In this document: positions 9,695 to 22,198 of the stretch, piece after piece
Numbering within the stretch: position 1 is the stretch's first letter
How the letters are laid out: every line of letters starts with the position of its first letter
Source of the DNA: Phytopythium helicoides
Lineage: Eukaryota > Oomycota > Peronosporomycetes > Pythiales > Pythiaceae
NCBI GenBank assembly: GCA_024867545.1
Contig: JANFNE010000001.1
Coordinates: 496,001 to 560,000, forward strand
Length of the DNA stretch: 64,000 bases
Direction: 5' to 3'
The notes under the pieces: model-generated
Seen by the model: the letters and a program-made list of their open reading frames with translations, nothing else
Databases searched by the model: none
Told to the model about the DNA's origin: nothing
Position numbers and translations under genes: made by a program

Positions 9695-12600
9695 ATGGCG
9701 ACGCGGACGCCTGACTCCCTCACCGCCAGCGGCTCTAGTGCCAGTGCACGGAGCATTCGTCGGTGGTCTGACGACCGAGAGCAACCCACTCCAGACCACC
9801 GTCATAACTCGCATGGCGACGCGTTTGGCTATGCTGACAGCAACACTCCGAACCTCAACCCCGCTATCCTCGCGAAGCTGCGCTCATTCTCGACACGAAT
9901 GACGTCACTGACCACCGCGCACGATTTATGAGTGATCCGGAGAAGCTACTGGCTGTGGATCCGCGCAAGACTCGCCAGTCGTTCCGAGAGCTCCTCGATA
10001 ATCCAGATGGGGAATCAGTCGCGTGGCACCAGATCAGCGCTGACCGCGTGCTTGCTCAGCTTCAAGTGAATGTCACCGAGGGTCTAACCGACCAAGAGGC
10101 TAGGAAACGTTTACAGCAATTTGGCCGTAACGCGCTCGAAAGCGAAAGGCGTGCGCCAATCTACATTGTCTTTTTGCTGCAGTTCTGGAACCTTATCATC
10201 ATGCTGCTCATGGCCGCTGCTATTGCATCCATAGCACTCCAGGAGTTCGTTGAAGGAGCTGCCATCATTGCCATCGTGACACTTAACGCAGTCATCGCAA
10301 CATTACAAGAGAACCGCGCAGGGAACGCACTTGAAGCGCTCGCAAAGATGGCCTCACCGATGTGCACAGTGCTACGAGAGCATGGCAAGCAGCAGAAAAT
10401 CGCCAGTGATACACTTGTACCAGGCGACATCGTGCTTCTCACGACCGGAGACATTGTTCCTGCTGATATGCGCCTGTTCTCGAGTGCTGACTGCAAAGTG
10501 AATGAAATGATTTTGACAGGGAGAGTCCGAAGATGTTCGCAAAAAAGCAGGGGACCTCACGAATGCACCAAAGGGGAAAGACTCCGCAGGCACTGACAGC
10601 GAGAAGCTGACACCTGACAACATGGTGTTCGCGTCGACAAGCGTTTCGAGTGGGAACGCGACTGGTGTTGTGGTAGCCACTGGTATGCGAACAAAGGTTG
10701 GTTCAATTGCGGCACTCCTCGGCGGAAATGGAGGCATGTCTGCCGACTAGCAAATCCAAAACGAAGAAAAGTTGCTGCACCTGCCTCGCGAAGTATACGT
10801 CAAAGATGACTCCGCTACAAGAGGCGTTGCACAAGCTTGGCGTCCTGATGGGCGCTGCTGTGCTCGTTATTTGCGCTGTCGTGTTCACTGTTGGTATGCT
10901 ACGTGGTAGCCACGACCCAAAAAACGCTGACCGACCCGTGTGGCTTACGATGGTGATGGTTGCCGTGTCGCTTGCTGTCAGCGCGGTACCTGAAGGTTTG
11001 CCCATGGTTGTCACGATCTGTTTGTCTACTGGTACTGCAGAGATGGTAAAGCGTCACGTACTTGTACGCAAGTTAGCCGCGGTGGAGTCTCTCGGTGCTG
11101 CGTCCGTCATTTGTACCGACAAGACTGGCACGCTGACTGAAGGCCGAATGACAGCCCTCAAGGCTTGGGCCGACTTCACTGAGTACGCCATAACGTCGAA
11201 CTGGGTCCGATCCAACCGGGGGAGAGCTGCTTTTGGATGGGCAAAAGCAGACACGAGACAACAACCCTCTGCTTCACGCATCACTCCTCTCCGCCGCACT
11301 TTGCTCCAATGCGACCTTCCAGCGTGAGCGTGATCCCGAAACTGGAGAGATCACCTGTAAAGCGATTCGGTAACGCATCCGAGGCACCGCTTGTTGCGGC
11401 TGCAGCGAAGATGGGCATTCGCCTCGGAGAACCGGAAGAAGGGAATCAAGACCTCGCTGATCAGTATCCGCGCGTCCTAGAAATCCCCTTTAACTCAGCT
11501 CGCAAGATGATGCTGACTGTGACTAGTGTTGGCGCCAACGCCAAATCAAGCGCCTCAACTCTTGGGGACCTTTCGTTGCCGGCGGGCTCGCGGTACTGTG
11601 CACATGTCAAAGGAGCGCCAAATTTCATCCTGCCTCTCTGCGCCGAGATGGCAAGCAAATCGTCCACGGGAGCTGCCTAATATCCGCCCGATGGCTGAAG
11701 GAGACCGCGTCGCAGTACTGGAGGCTGTTGATGAGCTTTCTTCCCAGGCTCTGCGTGTCTTGGCCATCGCTATCCATCCGTTGACGCACATCCCGTTTGC
11801 TGTTGACGCGTCTAATGACGAAGAGCTCGACTGTTGACGCAAAGTTCCGCCTCTTAAGCGCGCCGCTTGTGTTCCTTGGACTGGTTGCGTCGATGGACCC
11901 ACCACGCCAGGGTGTAGACCAGTCTGTCGCGATCGCCCGTACTGCGGGTATCCGCACTGTTATGATCACAGGTGATTATCTCAAGACCGCAGCAGCTATT
12001 GCGAAAAACATCGGATTACTTGGTCTCGGTGCCGACGTCGATGAACAGGCTGTGGACTGCGCCGTGCTGCGACCTCGAGGACCAGGGCAGTACCTTACGG
12101 ACCCTGACATGGACGAAATCACGTCTCGCGTCGCTGTCTTCGCACGTGCACAGCCAGAAGACAAGCTGGAAATCGTTCGATCTCTCCAGCGTCAAGGCTA
12201 CGTGACGGCCATGACGGGTGACGGCGTCAATGACGCTCCAGCACTGAAGGAGGCCGACATCGGTGTGGCTATGGGGCTCGCAGGCACTGAAGTTGCCAAG
12301 GGAGCAGCCGACATGATTCTGACAACCGACAACTTTTGTGCCATTGTTGATGCCGTCGAGAAAGGCCGCGCCATCTACACCAATATTCAGAAGTTCGTCT
12401 GCTTCTGCTGTCAACAAACTTTGGCGAGATCTCTATCATCTTCACGGCTATCGCTGCAGGGAATGCCCAACCCCCTTGAACCCCTGCAAATCCTTGTGCT
12501 CAACTTATTCGCGGATGGTATGGCAGCAGTGGCACTTTCACTGGAGAAGGGTGACCCCGCCGAAATGCTTGCTCGCCCGCGGTCGAAGTCCCAGCCGATT

Positions 12601-13344
12601 ATTCACGGTCGCCTATGGGCCCTTGTCATTGCAAACGCTGTATTGATTGGTGCTGGTGCTCTCACTGTGTTTGCAACGGGTCTTTACTGGAACTTTGGAA
12701 GCGTGCTTCAGGATGACATACTGGATAACGGCGGACTGGTGAGCAAACTCGTCAACGAGAACATCTATGTCAACGTCCGCTGCTCGAGGTGGGAGGGAGC
12801 CAGCGACGCCTGGAAACTGTTGGGCAACTGTGCCGCTCGATATAATGATGGATCGAGGGTGTTTCCAAACGCGGGTACTGAAAGCGAGTACGAGAGTACC
12901 GATGCCTATTGTCGGGGTGGAGACTACGAGTGTGTTACTGAAGGCGTCGCCCGCGCTCAAACTATGGCGTTCATCTATATCACAACCATGGAAATGTTCC
13001 GCGCGTACACGGCACGGAGCTTTACCAATGCCGTGTGTGTCGGTTTCCTGGACAACGGCTACATGCAAGTGGCGGCGATCGGGTCTATCGCATTGACTTT
13101 GTTCGTGACCAACACGCCAGTCGTCATGGATGACCTCTTCGGCTTTGCCCGCATTGAGTGGTTCCAGTGGCTTTTCGCGATGGGGACTGCGTTCGTGTGT
13201 GCAACGCTGGGCGAGGTGCTCAAGTGCGCTTACCGTCGCCGTGACCGCGAGATTGCGCGCTGGGATGCCGTCACCGACGGCTTCGCTAGCGTGCTACTGG
13301 AGCTTCGTCATCTACGTCACCATGTTGAGCACCTTGAAGACTAA
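9695..13344 (+). pseudogene. P2-type cation-transport ATPase with many frame breaks
   Basis: Blocks in order: a variable N-terminus from the ATG at 9695; the cation ATPase N-domain from MSDPEKLL (9928); M1-M2 (FWNLIIMLLMAAAIASIAL); the actuator domain with ILTGES; PEGLP of M4; the phosphorylation motif DKTGTLT near 11120; the nucleotide-binding domain; TGDGVNDAPAL near 12215; and the C-terminal helices ending LRHHVEHLED at 13344. SERCA/Na-type P2 ATPases pump Ca2+ or Na+/K+. Breaks are visible near 9895, 10520, 10745, 11195-11310, 11690, 11830 and 12415-12465; the last spoils TFGEISIIFTAIAAG. All catalytic motifs survive, which points to recent decay or poor local sequence rather than an old relic. 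Confidence 0.75.
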
Positions 13345-13702
13345 GCTCGAGGTTGCGACACATAAGCCTGCTCGCAGGCTTGAGGTCAACCCGCGCTCCA
13401 CTTCTTCTCGAGCAATTGACATCACCGTCGTGTAGGGCCCTTTCAGCGCTTAGCTATCAGTCTGCATGCCATCAATCACCCGTTCTCCCCGCTTCTAGAA
13501 TAAAAAGGCCGAGCACATGCTGGTTGCTTCTCAACGCTAGTCCTTTCTTGCAAGAGGGAGAAAAGCCATCACCTGGGGTGTTCGTGCTCCACATTTTGCT
13601 GGGAGCACCTCAGCACACGCACGAGGTCAGTCCAGAATCGTCCGCCGGAGTCCCCTGTTGCGCGAGCAGAGCGATCCACAGGAGCGCGAGAGTAGTTCTG
13701 CG

Positions 13703-16012
13703 ATGTCCCGAGGCTCACCGGATGCATCCCACTCGTCGTTGACTCGTTTTACTGGAGAACGGCCGCCACAACTGACTGATGAAGAAGAAGATCTCGAGAT
13801 GAAGCCGGCTGCTCCCCTCGACTCGAGCCAAGTTATTGAGCAATACGACTCGATGACATGGTCTAATGTGCTAGACGAGACAGACGGTGAGGCAATTGCA
13901 CTGAGTGTGGATAGCGACGACCAGGATACGCCTGCAGATGAACACTCGATGCTTTCGGTGAGCCAAGATGCCAGTGATGCTGGTATCGATATCTTTGATG
14001 GTGAACTCGAGTACACCAACCCATACACAACCCACCACGAGCACGAGAAAGAAGATATTTCCTTGAGTGTCAGAATGGAGCCGTCTGGAGCCAACGCAGA
14101 GTTTGGCCAGTGGGAGCAACAATTCGATCCACAGATTGGACTGACGGCAAGCGTGCTCTCGGACTTGTCGGCGCAGCTTGCTATACCGTTTGGGGCAGTG
14201 ACTGAGGATGCTCCAGAGCTTGAAGTGAAAAATGAAGCCATGGAGTTGCCCTTGGGCAATATCGCCCATGCGTACGGAGGGTATGTCTTCATGTTCGGCT
14301 CTTGTTCATGCGGGTTATAGCTAGCTGATGGGATGTGCTGCCAAAGTTCCGTCAGCATTGTAGATCAAAATCAAGCCCCGTCGCAGCAATCTGTAGGAGG
14401 AATTTACTGGCACCGCCCTCACGTCCTCTCATTCGACGTGCAAGCGGACGGGAGCCCATTCGGTGAGCACGATCGATGCCGATTGCCAAGTTCTCAAGGA
14501 AGATTGGCTCATGTGCTTGTCTGTGAGCAGCCCTGTCCAAGCCTTTGGTCCGTGATGACGGCATGCTGCTTGTGGGTACAGAGAATTGCACGGACAACCG
14601 CATCTTCATGACGAGCTTCCGCCAGTCGGCTGGCACAATGGAATTGCCCACAGCCCGCATTCCAGTGGAGCAGGTCTAGTGACTGACAAATGCCGTAGTC
14701 TTCTATGCGCCATGCTTATCTTCTCCGATGCAGGAGGTGCGAGACATGCAATGGCTTGGCTCGGATACGGCTGTCGTTGCTCTGGGCAACGAGATCCAGA
14801 TTCTCAAACTCGGCGGCAGTTCCGAGCCGTGCTGTTCGAAGGGTATGTGCACGTTTTGGGCAGATATATCATGCCCTCGCACACTAAGTTTGTGCATATT
14901 GCAGAGTCTGTCCCAACGATTCACAGCGACGCTATACGTGAAATGGCTGTGCACCCTAACTCCTGCTTGGTGCTTTCCGGTGGTACGCAGCTGACTGAAA
15001 ATTGTGAATATCTGCACATTTAACGATCCCTGAAACAGGTTTCGACGAAACAGTTGTCGTGTCGGACTTGCACGATCAAAGAATCTGCAAGCAACGTCCA
15101 TCGTATCCAAATATGACGCCTTCGACGTTGTTAGTAGCGTACGTTGGGCTCCAGATGCATCCCAGTTCAGCTGGACGACCGACGGAGGAGAAGTTCAAGT
15201 CGTTGATTCTCGCAAACGGGGCACGACGATTCTCAAACCAGCCTCAATTGCGGTGAGCTGTCCGTGGTTCACTTCCGTCGAGTGATAGTGTGATCTGATC
15301 TGATTTGATCGTTCTTGACCAGCTTGAAACTGCAGGAGGGCTGTTCATCCATGAGTACTTAAGCAACGTCGACGTGGTGCTGGGCTACGAGAAAGGGCTT
15401 CTTGCGTTTATTGACACGCGCATGCTGAATAATCAGCCGTACGTTTTTGCCGCTTCGAGTTGAGTGTGGAGTTATCTTTCGTGATGCTGACAGATAGGCT
15501 AAACGCCCTTGATAGGTACGCTATCATGCCATCGTCGCTTGCGGGTGTGGGCGAAATTCGCCGCACAGCAGAGAGCAAATTTGCGATCTTTGGTTTTGGC
15601 GGGTACGACGTATTAGTTTAGTCAACCCTCGACACCTATCTTACTTCTCTCTGGTATTTCAAGGTTTGCAACGGCGCAGGTGGCCTTCAGCTCGGCTGAA
15701 GACCTTGTTCTTGGCGACTTCGCCCGGTAGATTGCGCTGGCACCTACAACAATGTCAAAATATCTGACACGTTGATAACAGCTTGCAGGAACACCAGATC
15801 GGTATCAACCAGTACAAGACAAGCGGCGACTTCTCATACAAGAATAGTGAGTTTCTGGCGGTATCAGACAAGTACGTAGACGTTCGGGTTATGGTTGATC
15901 CCCATTGTAATGATCCCGTCGCTGTCTCGTTAGCCTCGGAACCGTGTCGTTGTATAGCTCCCGAGAAGAGAAAATCGCGAAACCGGCGGCGCACCACGAT
16001 AATGTGTGGTGA
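13703..16012 (+). CDS. WD40-repeat protein, many short introns, two frame breaks
   Basis: The first ATG is at 13703 and the acidic N-terminal exon ends near 14281. Downstream exons that splice in frame include 14734-14842 (VRDMQWLGSDTAVVALGNEI), 14905-14982 (AIREMAVHPNSCLVLSGG), 15039-15252 (FDETVVVSDLHDQRICKQ), 15323-15438 and 15498-15602. Two more exons follow, and a last exon reads LGTVSLYSSREEKIAKPAAH and then HDNVW, with TGA at 16010-16012. The D-x-x-V-x-x-x-W and G-x-D-x-x-V-x-V-x-D patterns are WD40 blades. Single-base shifts break the frame near 14550 (FGP then DDGMLLVGTEN) and 15090. Splice sites are otherwise intact, so the gene may be functional with sequence errors. Exact family not recognised. 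Confidence 0.6.
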
Positions 16013-16133
16013 GCGTCAAGATCACTCAAAATGTCATCCCCTGTGATAGCACGACAGTATGGCAACCAAAGCGTTCTCATTTGAGAAAGCAAATGCACAT
16101 AAAAAAACACGTTCGCCATTATCGAAAAGCCGT

Positions 16134-17748
16134 CTACTTTTGTTGAGACCGCGCGATATCTTGAAGGAGTCTCATGAGGTTGCTCGATGGCGACAAGCTC
16201 AAGAAACTGTCCAAGTGCTGCCACGAGTATTTGTCCGACAACATCACATCTCGAGCCGAGTCTGTGGGCAGCGAGTCTAAGTTAGATTTGACAAATTGAA
16301 AAACCTGCAACTCATTTTTCACTCACCTGGATTCATTCCTTGGACAATTCGGCCGACAGCATTCGCTTCATACCACTCCGTTTCCGTACTTCGCGACTTG
16401 AGCGACAACCCAATGACGGTTGCCGATAGACCTGCCTGGAGTGCTGGGGAATGCACGGCATAGGCAAATTTCAAGCGCGTTTGCCGGGAAAGGTCCATTA
16501 GCCCTCCCTGGATGCGCTGCAGAGTATTCTGCTCTTGGTCAGTGCACAAAAACAGCATCTCGACGAGTCGAACAACTGCCAAGCATGCCTCTTCGCCTTC
16601 TTGCTGAATGAACGAGTTGTTCGGGGTTGCAACTGGAACCTTCTCTCCGTCGTCGTCCTCTGCTTTCTTTCGCTTCTTCTTTGAGCCAGTAGGTGAGTCA
16701 TACACACGCTTCCAGAGCTGAAGGCACCAGCCAATCGCTTGTATAATCAGGGCGTTATTGCGAATCATCTTGGCTCGGCTTCGAGCCTTTGCGCGCGATT
16801 TGGCCGTCCCCTGGTCCTGTTGCAGCAGAGCAAACAACCGCGTTCGCTCAATCCACGTGTGCTTCTCGAATTTCTGGTACCGGTCGCGGCACACATGCAT
16901 GTCTTGCTGAAAGCAGTAGATAAAGAACTGACAACAAGGAGGTTGCGTCGCCAGGCTTCGTCTGCTGGGCGGTCTTCGTCGCACACGTCCTGCAGTGCCG
17001 TGCCAAGCGGCTCCCATTGGGACGGATATGTCACACCGATACTGCACGCTGCCGCCTTGTCAAATACGAATACGAGCGCCGCGTAAATGGCGGCTGCGTC
17101 CGCGTATGCAACCGGACTCGGAGCTCTGGATACGCTCGATCAGCTCCGAGTAGAGCAGGTCGGACGGGTATTCCTTGCCGAGCACAACAATACTGCGCAG
17201 CGTGGCGATGGCGACGCCCGGGTCGTTGGTGCTCAGCGACGTGACCATGTCGAACACGAGTGAGGCGTTCATGGACGACCGGATCGTGGACGACGGCGTA
17301 ATGGGCTTGAGTTCTGCGGTCGAGTTCGCTGCGGCGCTGGCCTTGCTGCCACCGCTGGAGCGCCGCCTTGGCGCGCGCTCGGGCGTGAAGTACTCGGTGA
17401 TGGAGCTCGTGCGCCGCTTCTTGACCGGCGTCCCTTCCGGACTCGCTCCCGCGGCTGGCGACGCGCGCGCTCGCGCCTTGGCGCTGCCTGAGGCGGGCCG
17501 CGACCCGGCAGCGGGCCTGGGCGGCGTGCGAGGGGCCGCCGCGGCCGCGAAGCCTGTCTCCATCTTGACGTCGTCGTCGCTGCTCTCCTCGATGCCGAAC
17601 TCGCGCGCCAGGTCCATCTGCTCCTTCCTGCTCGCGGGCGCGTCGTCGTCTGCCGACAGAGGGAGCGAGCGGTCAGAAGCGAGCGCGGCGCAGCGCTGAG
17701 AGCGCGCGCACCGTCCGAGAGGCTGATGACGTCCGCGGCGCGCGCCAT
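16134..17748 (-). CDS. Unrecognised nuclear-type protein with PIP-like motif
   Basis: Start at the ATG at 17748. Exon 1 (17712-17748, MARAADVISLSD) splices over a 62-nt intron into exon 2, giving DDDDAPASRKEQMDLAREFG. The last intron is 16277-16326, with CTAAC just before its 3' AG, and the final exon ends at 16134 (LLQDIARSQQK). The N-terminal third is acidic, Ala/Pro/Ser-rich and basic by turns and carries SSITEYFTP, which resembles a PCNA-binding PIP box without its Gln. The rest is helical with conserved-looking stretches (FIYCFQQDMHVCRDRYQKFE; VVRLVEMLFLCTDQEQNTL). A one-base insertion near 17100-17115 and a one-base loss near 16940 compensate each other. A chromatin or repair role is a guess from composition only. 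Confidence 0.5.
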
Positions 17749-17879
17749 GGTCGGCGGCAAGTGGGGATTGGCTTAGGAGGAGAATGTAATCACTTATATA
17801 ATTGGAGTCCAAGACAAGTGTTCGGAAATGTATTGAAAGAAGAGGGAGGAAAGGAAATGCATGCGGCAACTCCGCCAGA

Positions 17880-20800
17880 TCACTTCTTCTGGTGGTTGAC
17901 GAAGCGCAGCGCGAGCAGCCCGAGCACGCGGAAGAGCACGATGAAGGCCACGGTGATACCGAAGTTCTGTGCGATCTCGTCGTGCTTCATGCCGAACACG
18001 TCCTCCGTGTAGAACTTGACCGTGACATTGCCCACCGACACGGGTGCTCCCTCCAACGGCTGACAGCCAAGCTCCGACCCGACGTTCTCGAACACACCCG
18101 TGGCCTCGTTGAACACCGGCGTGGTCGAACAGTCGGCGAATGCCAGCGCACCAGCCACTGCGAGTGTGTACCGCATGGGGTTGGCGTAGTAGAGCCACTT
18201 GTATCCGGACGGGAGGGCCGAGTACGGCGGCGAGAAACCCGTGTAGATGTACAGGATGTTGTTGAGCAGCAGACCCATGACGATGGCGACCTCCTCGCTC
18301 GGCATGAGGAAGGCGAACATCTGACCCAGGTACGCCTGCTGCAGCATGAAGAGCACGTAGTTGAGCCAGAAGAGCACACCGTTGCCAAAACCCGAGAAGC
18401 CAACCATGTTGAAGAACACGACCGTGAACAGCAGCAGACCCACGAGTGTGTACGGGATCTCTGCGATGGTCGAGCCAACGAAGTACCAGACGGCACTGTA
18501 GGTCTGCGATGCTCTCTCGCGGTAGTAAGCAGCACGGTCGCGCGAGGCGAGTGGGATGACGCCATTGAGCGTCACGAATCCATTGAAGATCACCGTCATG
18601 AAGAGCAGACCAATTCCAGAATTGAGTCCCTGGTAAGTAGAATACGTGGCATCGACGAAGATGATACCGAAGAGGAGTGCGAGGACGATCGCGATAGCAG
18701 TTCCCGAAATCGTGTACGACGGCGTGCGCCAGTACATGCGCATGAACCGGCCAACAACAAGACGGAACTGCGTCGCAGAGTCTGCCGCACGCTTCTGAGT
18801 GAACTCCAACTGCTGGGAGTTTGGAGACGGTCGCGTAATACCATCGCCATTCACAAGGGTCTCGTCAAGAGCTTGCTTCTCGGGACTGGCGTTGAAGTAT
18901 TCCACGAAGTAGTCCGACTCCAATGCCTCAGCACCACTAGTCGCCACAGGTGCAGCACCAGCACCACCGACGCCAGCTCCAATGCACTCGAGCATCCAGT
19001 TCGCAGGGTTCGCACCGGGACGCAGAGGCGACGTACCAGGCATCGCCTCAAAGTACTGCACCAGCTTCTTGCTGTCATCGCCACCCAGATCACCGAAGAA
19101 CACCATCTGACCACCACGCTTCAGCAACAGCAGATTGTCGAACAACGCAAACACCTCCGACGACGGCTGATGGATCGTGCACACGACAGTGCGACCCGTG
19201 TTGGCCACCTTGCGCACGCCGTCCATGACGATCTTGGCCGAGCGAGCGTCCAGACCACTCGTCGGCTCGTCCAAGAAGAGCACGCTCGGCTGCGCAGACA
19301 GTTCGACGGCGATCGACAGGCGCTTCATCTGCTCGACGGACGACCCGCGCACGATCTTGTCGGCGATGCTCGTGAGGTCCAACAGGTCCAGCACTTCGTT
19401 GACCGTCTCGTACTTGGCGCTCGCAGGCACGCTGCTGTCCTGGCGCAGGAACGCGCTGAACACGAGCGCCTCACGGATCGTCGTCGACTCCGAGTGCACA
19501 TCCATCTGCTCACAGTATCCGGTGGCTCGGCGGATGGCGAGGTCGCTGGCCTCGTATCCGTTGAGGAAGATCTTGCCTTGGATCTGTCCGCCGGTCTTGC
19601 GGCCGGCGATGACGTCCATGAGTGTGGTCTTGCCGGCACCAGTGGATCCCATGAGCGCAGTGAGCGTGCCTGGGAGCGCGTATCCGCTGACTCCCTTGAG
19701 TAGGTCGATGGTCTCCTTCGGGTTCGATGGCAGCGGGACGGTGTACCATAGGTCTTGGAATGCGAGTGTGACAGGGACCACGCTAGTTGAGCGCGGCACA
19801 TCGATGACGTTGACGGCTGTTGAGAGAGCCACGGCGGTGGCCGTGGGGATGGCGGCCGATGCTGCATCGGTTGAACTGTTGCGTGGCGTCTCGAGCATCG
19901 CGTAGCTGTCGGGTTTGTTGTTATTCGAGGTGGTATTGGCAGACACGTCCGAAATGTCGTTCGTCGGCGTCACCACTCCCTCGGGACTCTCGTAGCGGCA
20001 GTATTCCAGCGCGAGTACGGACAGTGCCGTGAAGAGGACGAACGCCGCGACCAAGTAGACAATCCCCAGGGCGATCCAGCTCTTGTCAGACGGGATGTCG
20101 AAGATGTCGAGGTAGTAGACACCTGCTGTGGTGTCGAACTGCTGACAGTAGTCGATTCCATCATACACGCAGACGTCGAATGTGTCGGATCGGTATTGGA
20201 TGACTGCGATCGCGCGGAAGGCCCAACTGATGGGACTGATCCAATGAAACTCGATAAGGTAGTCCGGGATTTGACCCTTGAGTACTGTGAAGCCGGCAAA
20301 CATAATGTAAATGGCCGTCGAGATTGACGATAGCGGGTTGGCAAGGTAGATGTTTGGCGAGACCATGGCGACGAAGAAGAACCACATTCCCATCATGAGG
20401 TTGCTAAGTATCAACACGACGAGAAAGAGCACGAAAGACTGTACGGATGAATCGAATCCACACATCCAGTAAACGAGCGAGCCGAAGACGACAGACTCGA
20501 CAACCGCCAGCGGGATCTGACTCATCGCCGTCGCAAACACATACGACGACGTCCGGTAGAAGTTTGCTCCGCGCTGTTTGTAGAACACCTCTCGAGCAGA
20601 CATGAAGGCGGGAACCTGGGACATCTGGCTCAGCGAGATGAAGATCGCGGACGAGAACACGATACCGAGTACGACCTGCACGTCGGTCGGATTGAACTGG
20701 TAGTAAGTACTCGAGTACAACAACCCCATGACAATCGTCATGACAGCTCGACCCGTGATGAATGCCGAGTCGCGCCAAGCCAACATCCCCTGGCGCTTCA

Positions 20801-22064
20801 GCAACGTCAAAGTGCTCTCCCACACGGACTGATGAAACTCTGGCATCACGTTCACGTGGTCGGTCACATGACTCACGAGAACAGGCGGCACCGGTGCATC
20901 CACACTCGAGATAATCTCCCAGTGACGCTGCGACTGCTTGAACCTCTCCGCGAGCTCAGCGGCACGACGAGGAGCATTCACCCCATCCACCTCGTACTTG
21001 ATCTGCTGCTCCGTACCAATGTCTAGCAAGAAGTCGGCGACATCCCGACCAGGAGGACAGACGAGACCGAGACTGGCAAAGTGGTCGACAGCCTGATCAG
21101 GCGGACCGTAATACACAACGTGTCCGTCGATGAGCAAGATGACGTCGTCGAAGAGGTTGAAGACCTCTGGCGCCGGTTGCAAGAGCGCGATGGCGATGGT
21201 CTTGCGCAGCTTCTTGGCGATGCTTCGCTGCGCGTTGACAATGTCGAAGGTGGTGGCACTGTCGAGACCCGTGCTGATCTCGTCCATGAGCGCAACATAC
21301 TTGAGTCCGAACTCCATCTCTCCCATAGTGACACGCTTGCGCTCTCCTCCCGACACGCCTCGCAGCATGGCATCTCCCACGACGGTGTTCTTGCACTTCT
21401 CGAGTCCGAGCTGCTCGATGATGATGTCTGGGTAATGCTGGAAGAGCTCCGTGGCGGCGTCCAGTGCGGCCTTGTTTTCTTCGGGGGACCCCTTGGTGAG
21501 CAGCTCGTCTCCACGGCGCACGAGCTCACCTCCCGTGAAGGCGTGTGCAAACTCGAGTGTCTCCTTGACGGTGAGTGTCGGGAAGTGGTTGTCTCTCTGG
21601 GTGACGTAGCTGACGAACTGCGGCAGACGCTGCTTGAGGTCTGTCTGCGGCACGCCGTTGTAAGTGACGGCACCGTCGAGCGTGACATTCTTGTCCATGG
21701 GGAACCTCCCGCTGAGAAGCTTCATGAGGGAGGACTTGCCGGATCCCGGCTGTCCGAGGATGAGGGTCATGGATCCGGGTTTGAGCACGCCGCTGACGTT
21801 TTGGAGAATGTGTTTCTTGACGACGGAGGATTTGGTCGGCATGAATGCCTTCTTGAGGACGTTGGGGATGGTGGGGAGTTCGAACGCGTCGTCGTTGGAG
21901 AACACCTTGACGTCTGCGGCGATGGATATGTTGTCGAATCGGACCTCCATTTGTGGGAGTTGTTTCCCCATGGCAGCCTCGAGTTTTGACGCGAGGTGAT
22001 CATGGAAGCCGTGAGGGTCCCCAGCCATGGGTTTGATTGATCCGATTGCTGTTGGCGATGCCAT
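17880..22064 (-). CDS. Full-size ABCG (PDR-type) ABC transporter, intact
   Basis: The chosen start is the ATG at 22064 (MASPTAIGSIKPM), giving 1394 residues; the frame stays open upstream to an ATG at 22289. Order is NBD1-TMD1-NBD2-TMD2. NBD1 has Walker A GQPGSGKS (residues 104-111), signature VSGGERKRV and Walker B VALMDEISTGLD. NBD2 has GSTGAGKTT, VLFLDEPTSGLDARSAK and a degenerate signature (SSVEQMKRLS in place of the usual SVEQRKRL). Each TMD has about six helices, and the C-terminus is NHQKK. PDR transporters export toxic lipophilic compounds at the plasma membrane. NBD2 is nearly identical to that of the neighbouring copy at 23-25 kb, whereas TMD2 is clearly diverged, a sign of gene conversion. 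Confidence 0.93.
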   Translation of the reverse strand: MASPTAIGSIKPMAGDPHGFHDHLASKLEAAMGKQLPQMEVRFDNISIAADVKVFSNDDAFELPTIPNVLKKAFMPTKSSVVKKHILQNVSGVLKPGSMTLILGQPGSGKSSLMKLLSGRFPMDKNVTLDGAVTYNGVPQTDLKQRLPQFVSYVTQRDNHFPTLTVKETLEFAHAFTGGELVRRGDELLTKGSPEENKAALDAATELFQHYPDIIIEQLGLEKCKNTVVGDAMLRGVSGGERKRVTMGEMEFGLKYVALMDEISTGLDSATTFDIVNAQRSIAKKLRKTIAIALLQPAPEVFNLFDDVILLIDGHVVYYGPPDQAVDHFASLGLVCPPGRDVADFLLDIGTEQQIKYEVDGVNAPRRAAELAERFKQSQRHWEIISSVDAPVPPVLVSHVTDHVNVMPEFHQSVWESTLTLLKRQGMLAWRDSAFITGRAVMTIVMGLLYSSTYYQFNPTDVQVVLGIVFSSAIFISLSQMSQVPAFMSAREVFYKQRGANFYRTSSYVFATAMSQIPLAVVESVVFGSLVYWMCGFDSSVQSFVLFLVVLILSNLMMGMWFFFVAMVSPNIYLANPLSSISTAIYIMFAGFTVLKGQIPDYLIEFHWISPISWAFRAIAVIQYRSDTFDVCVYDGIDYCQQFDTTAGVYYLDIFDIPSDKSWIALGIVYLVAAFVLFTALSVLALEYCRYESPEGVVTPTNDISDVSANTTSNNNKPDSYAMLETPRNSSTDAASAAIPTATAVALSTAVNVIDVPRSTSVVPVTLAFQDLWYTVPLPSNPKETIDLLKGVSGYALPGTLTALMGSTGAGKTTLMDVIAGRKTGGQIQGKIFLNGYEASDLAIRRATGYCEQMDVHSESTTIREALVFSAFLRQDSSVPASAKYETVNEVLDLLDLTSIADKIVRGSSVEQMKRLSIAVELSAQPSVLFLDEPTSGLDARSAKIVMDGVRKVANTGRTVVCTIHQPSSEVFALFDNLLLLKRGGQMVFFGDLGGDDSKKLVQYFEAMPGTSPLRPGANPANWMLECIGAGVGGAGAAPVATSGAEALESDYFVEYFNASPEKQALDETLVNGDGITRPSPNSQQLEFTQKRAADSATQFRLVVGRFMRMYWRTPSYTISGTAIAIVLALLFGIIFVDATYSTYQGLNSGIGLLFMTVIFNGFVTLNGVIPLASRDRAAYYRERASQTYSAVWYFVGSTIAEIPYTLVGLLLFTVVFFNMVGFSGFGNGVLFWLNYVLFMLQQAYLGQMFAFLMPSEEVAIVMGLLLNNILYIYTGFSPPYSALPSGYKWLYYANPMRYTLAVAGALAFADCSTTPVFNEATGVFENVGSELGCQPLEGAPVSVGNVTVKFYTEDVFGMKHDEIAQNFGITVAFIVLFRVLGLLALRFVNHQKK

Positions 22065-22198
22065 CGGTTGAGTCGCTCCTTTTGACTCGATCACAGGTTG
22101 TTGGTTGTTGGTTGTTGGCGTGTGCTGCACCGAGTCAATTTGGGAATGAGCTCGCTCGAGTTCGACGTTCCACCGAAAGACATTGGTGCTGTGAAATA

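Noticed and set aside
18000..19703. 633-codon plus-strand ORF opposite the ABC transporter
   Set aside because: Its composition (His/Arg/Glu-rich) and exact overlap with the conserved NBD2/TMD2 codons show it is a shadow of the minus-strand gene; the same shadow recurs over copies 2 and 3.
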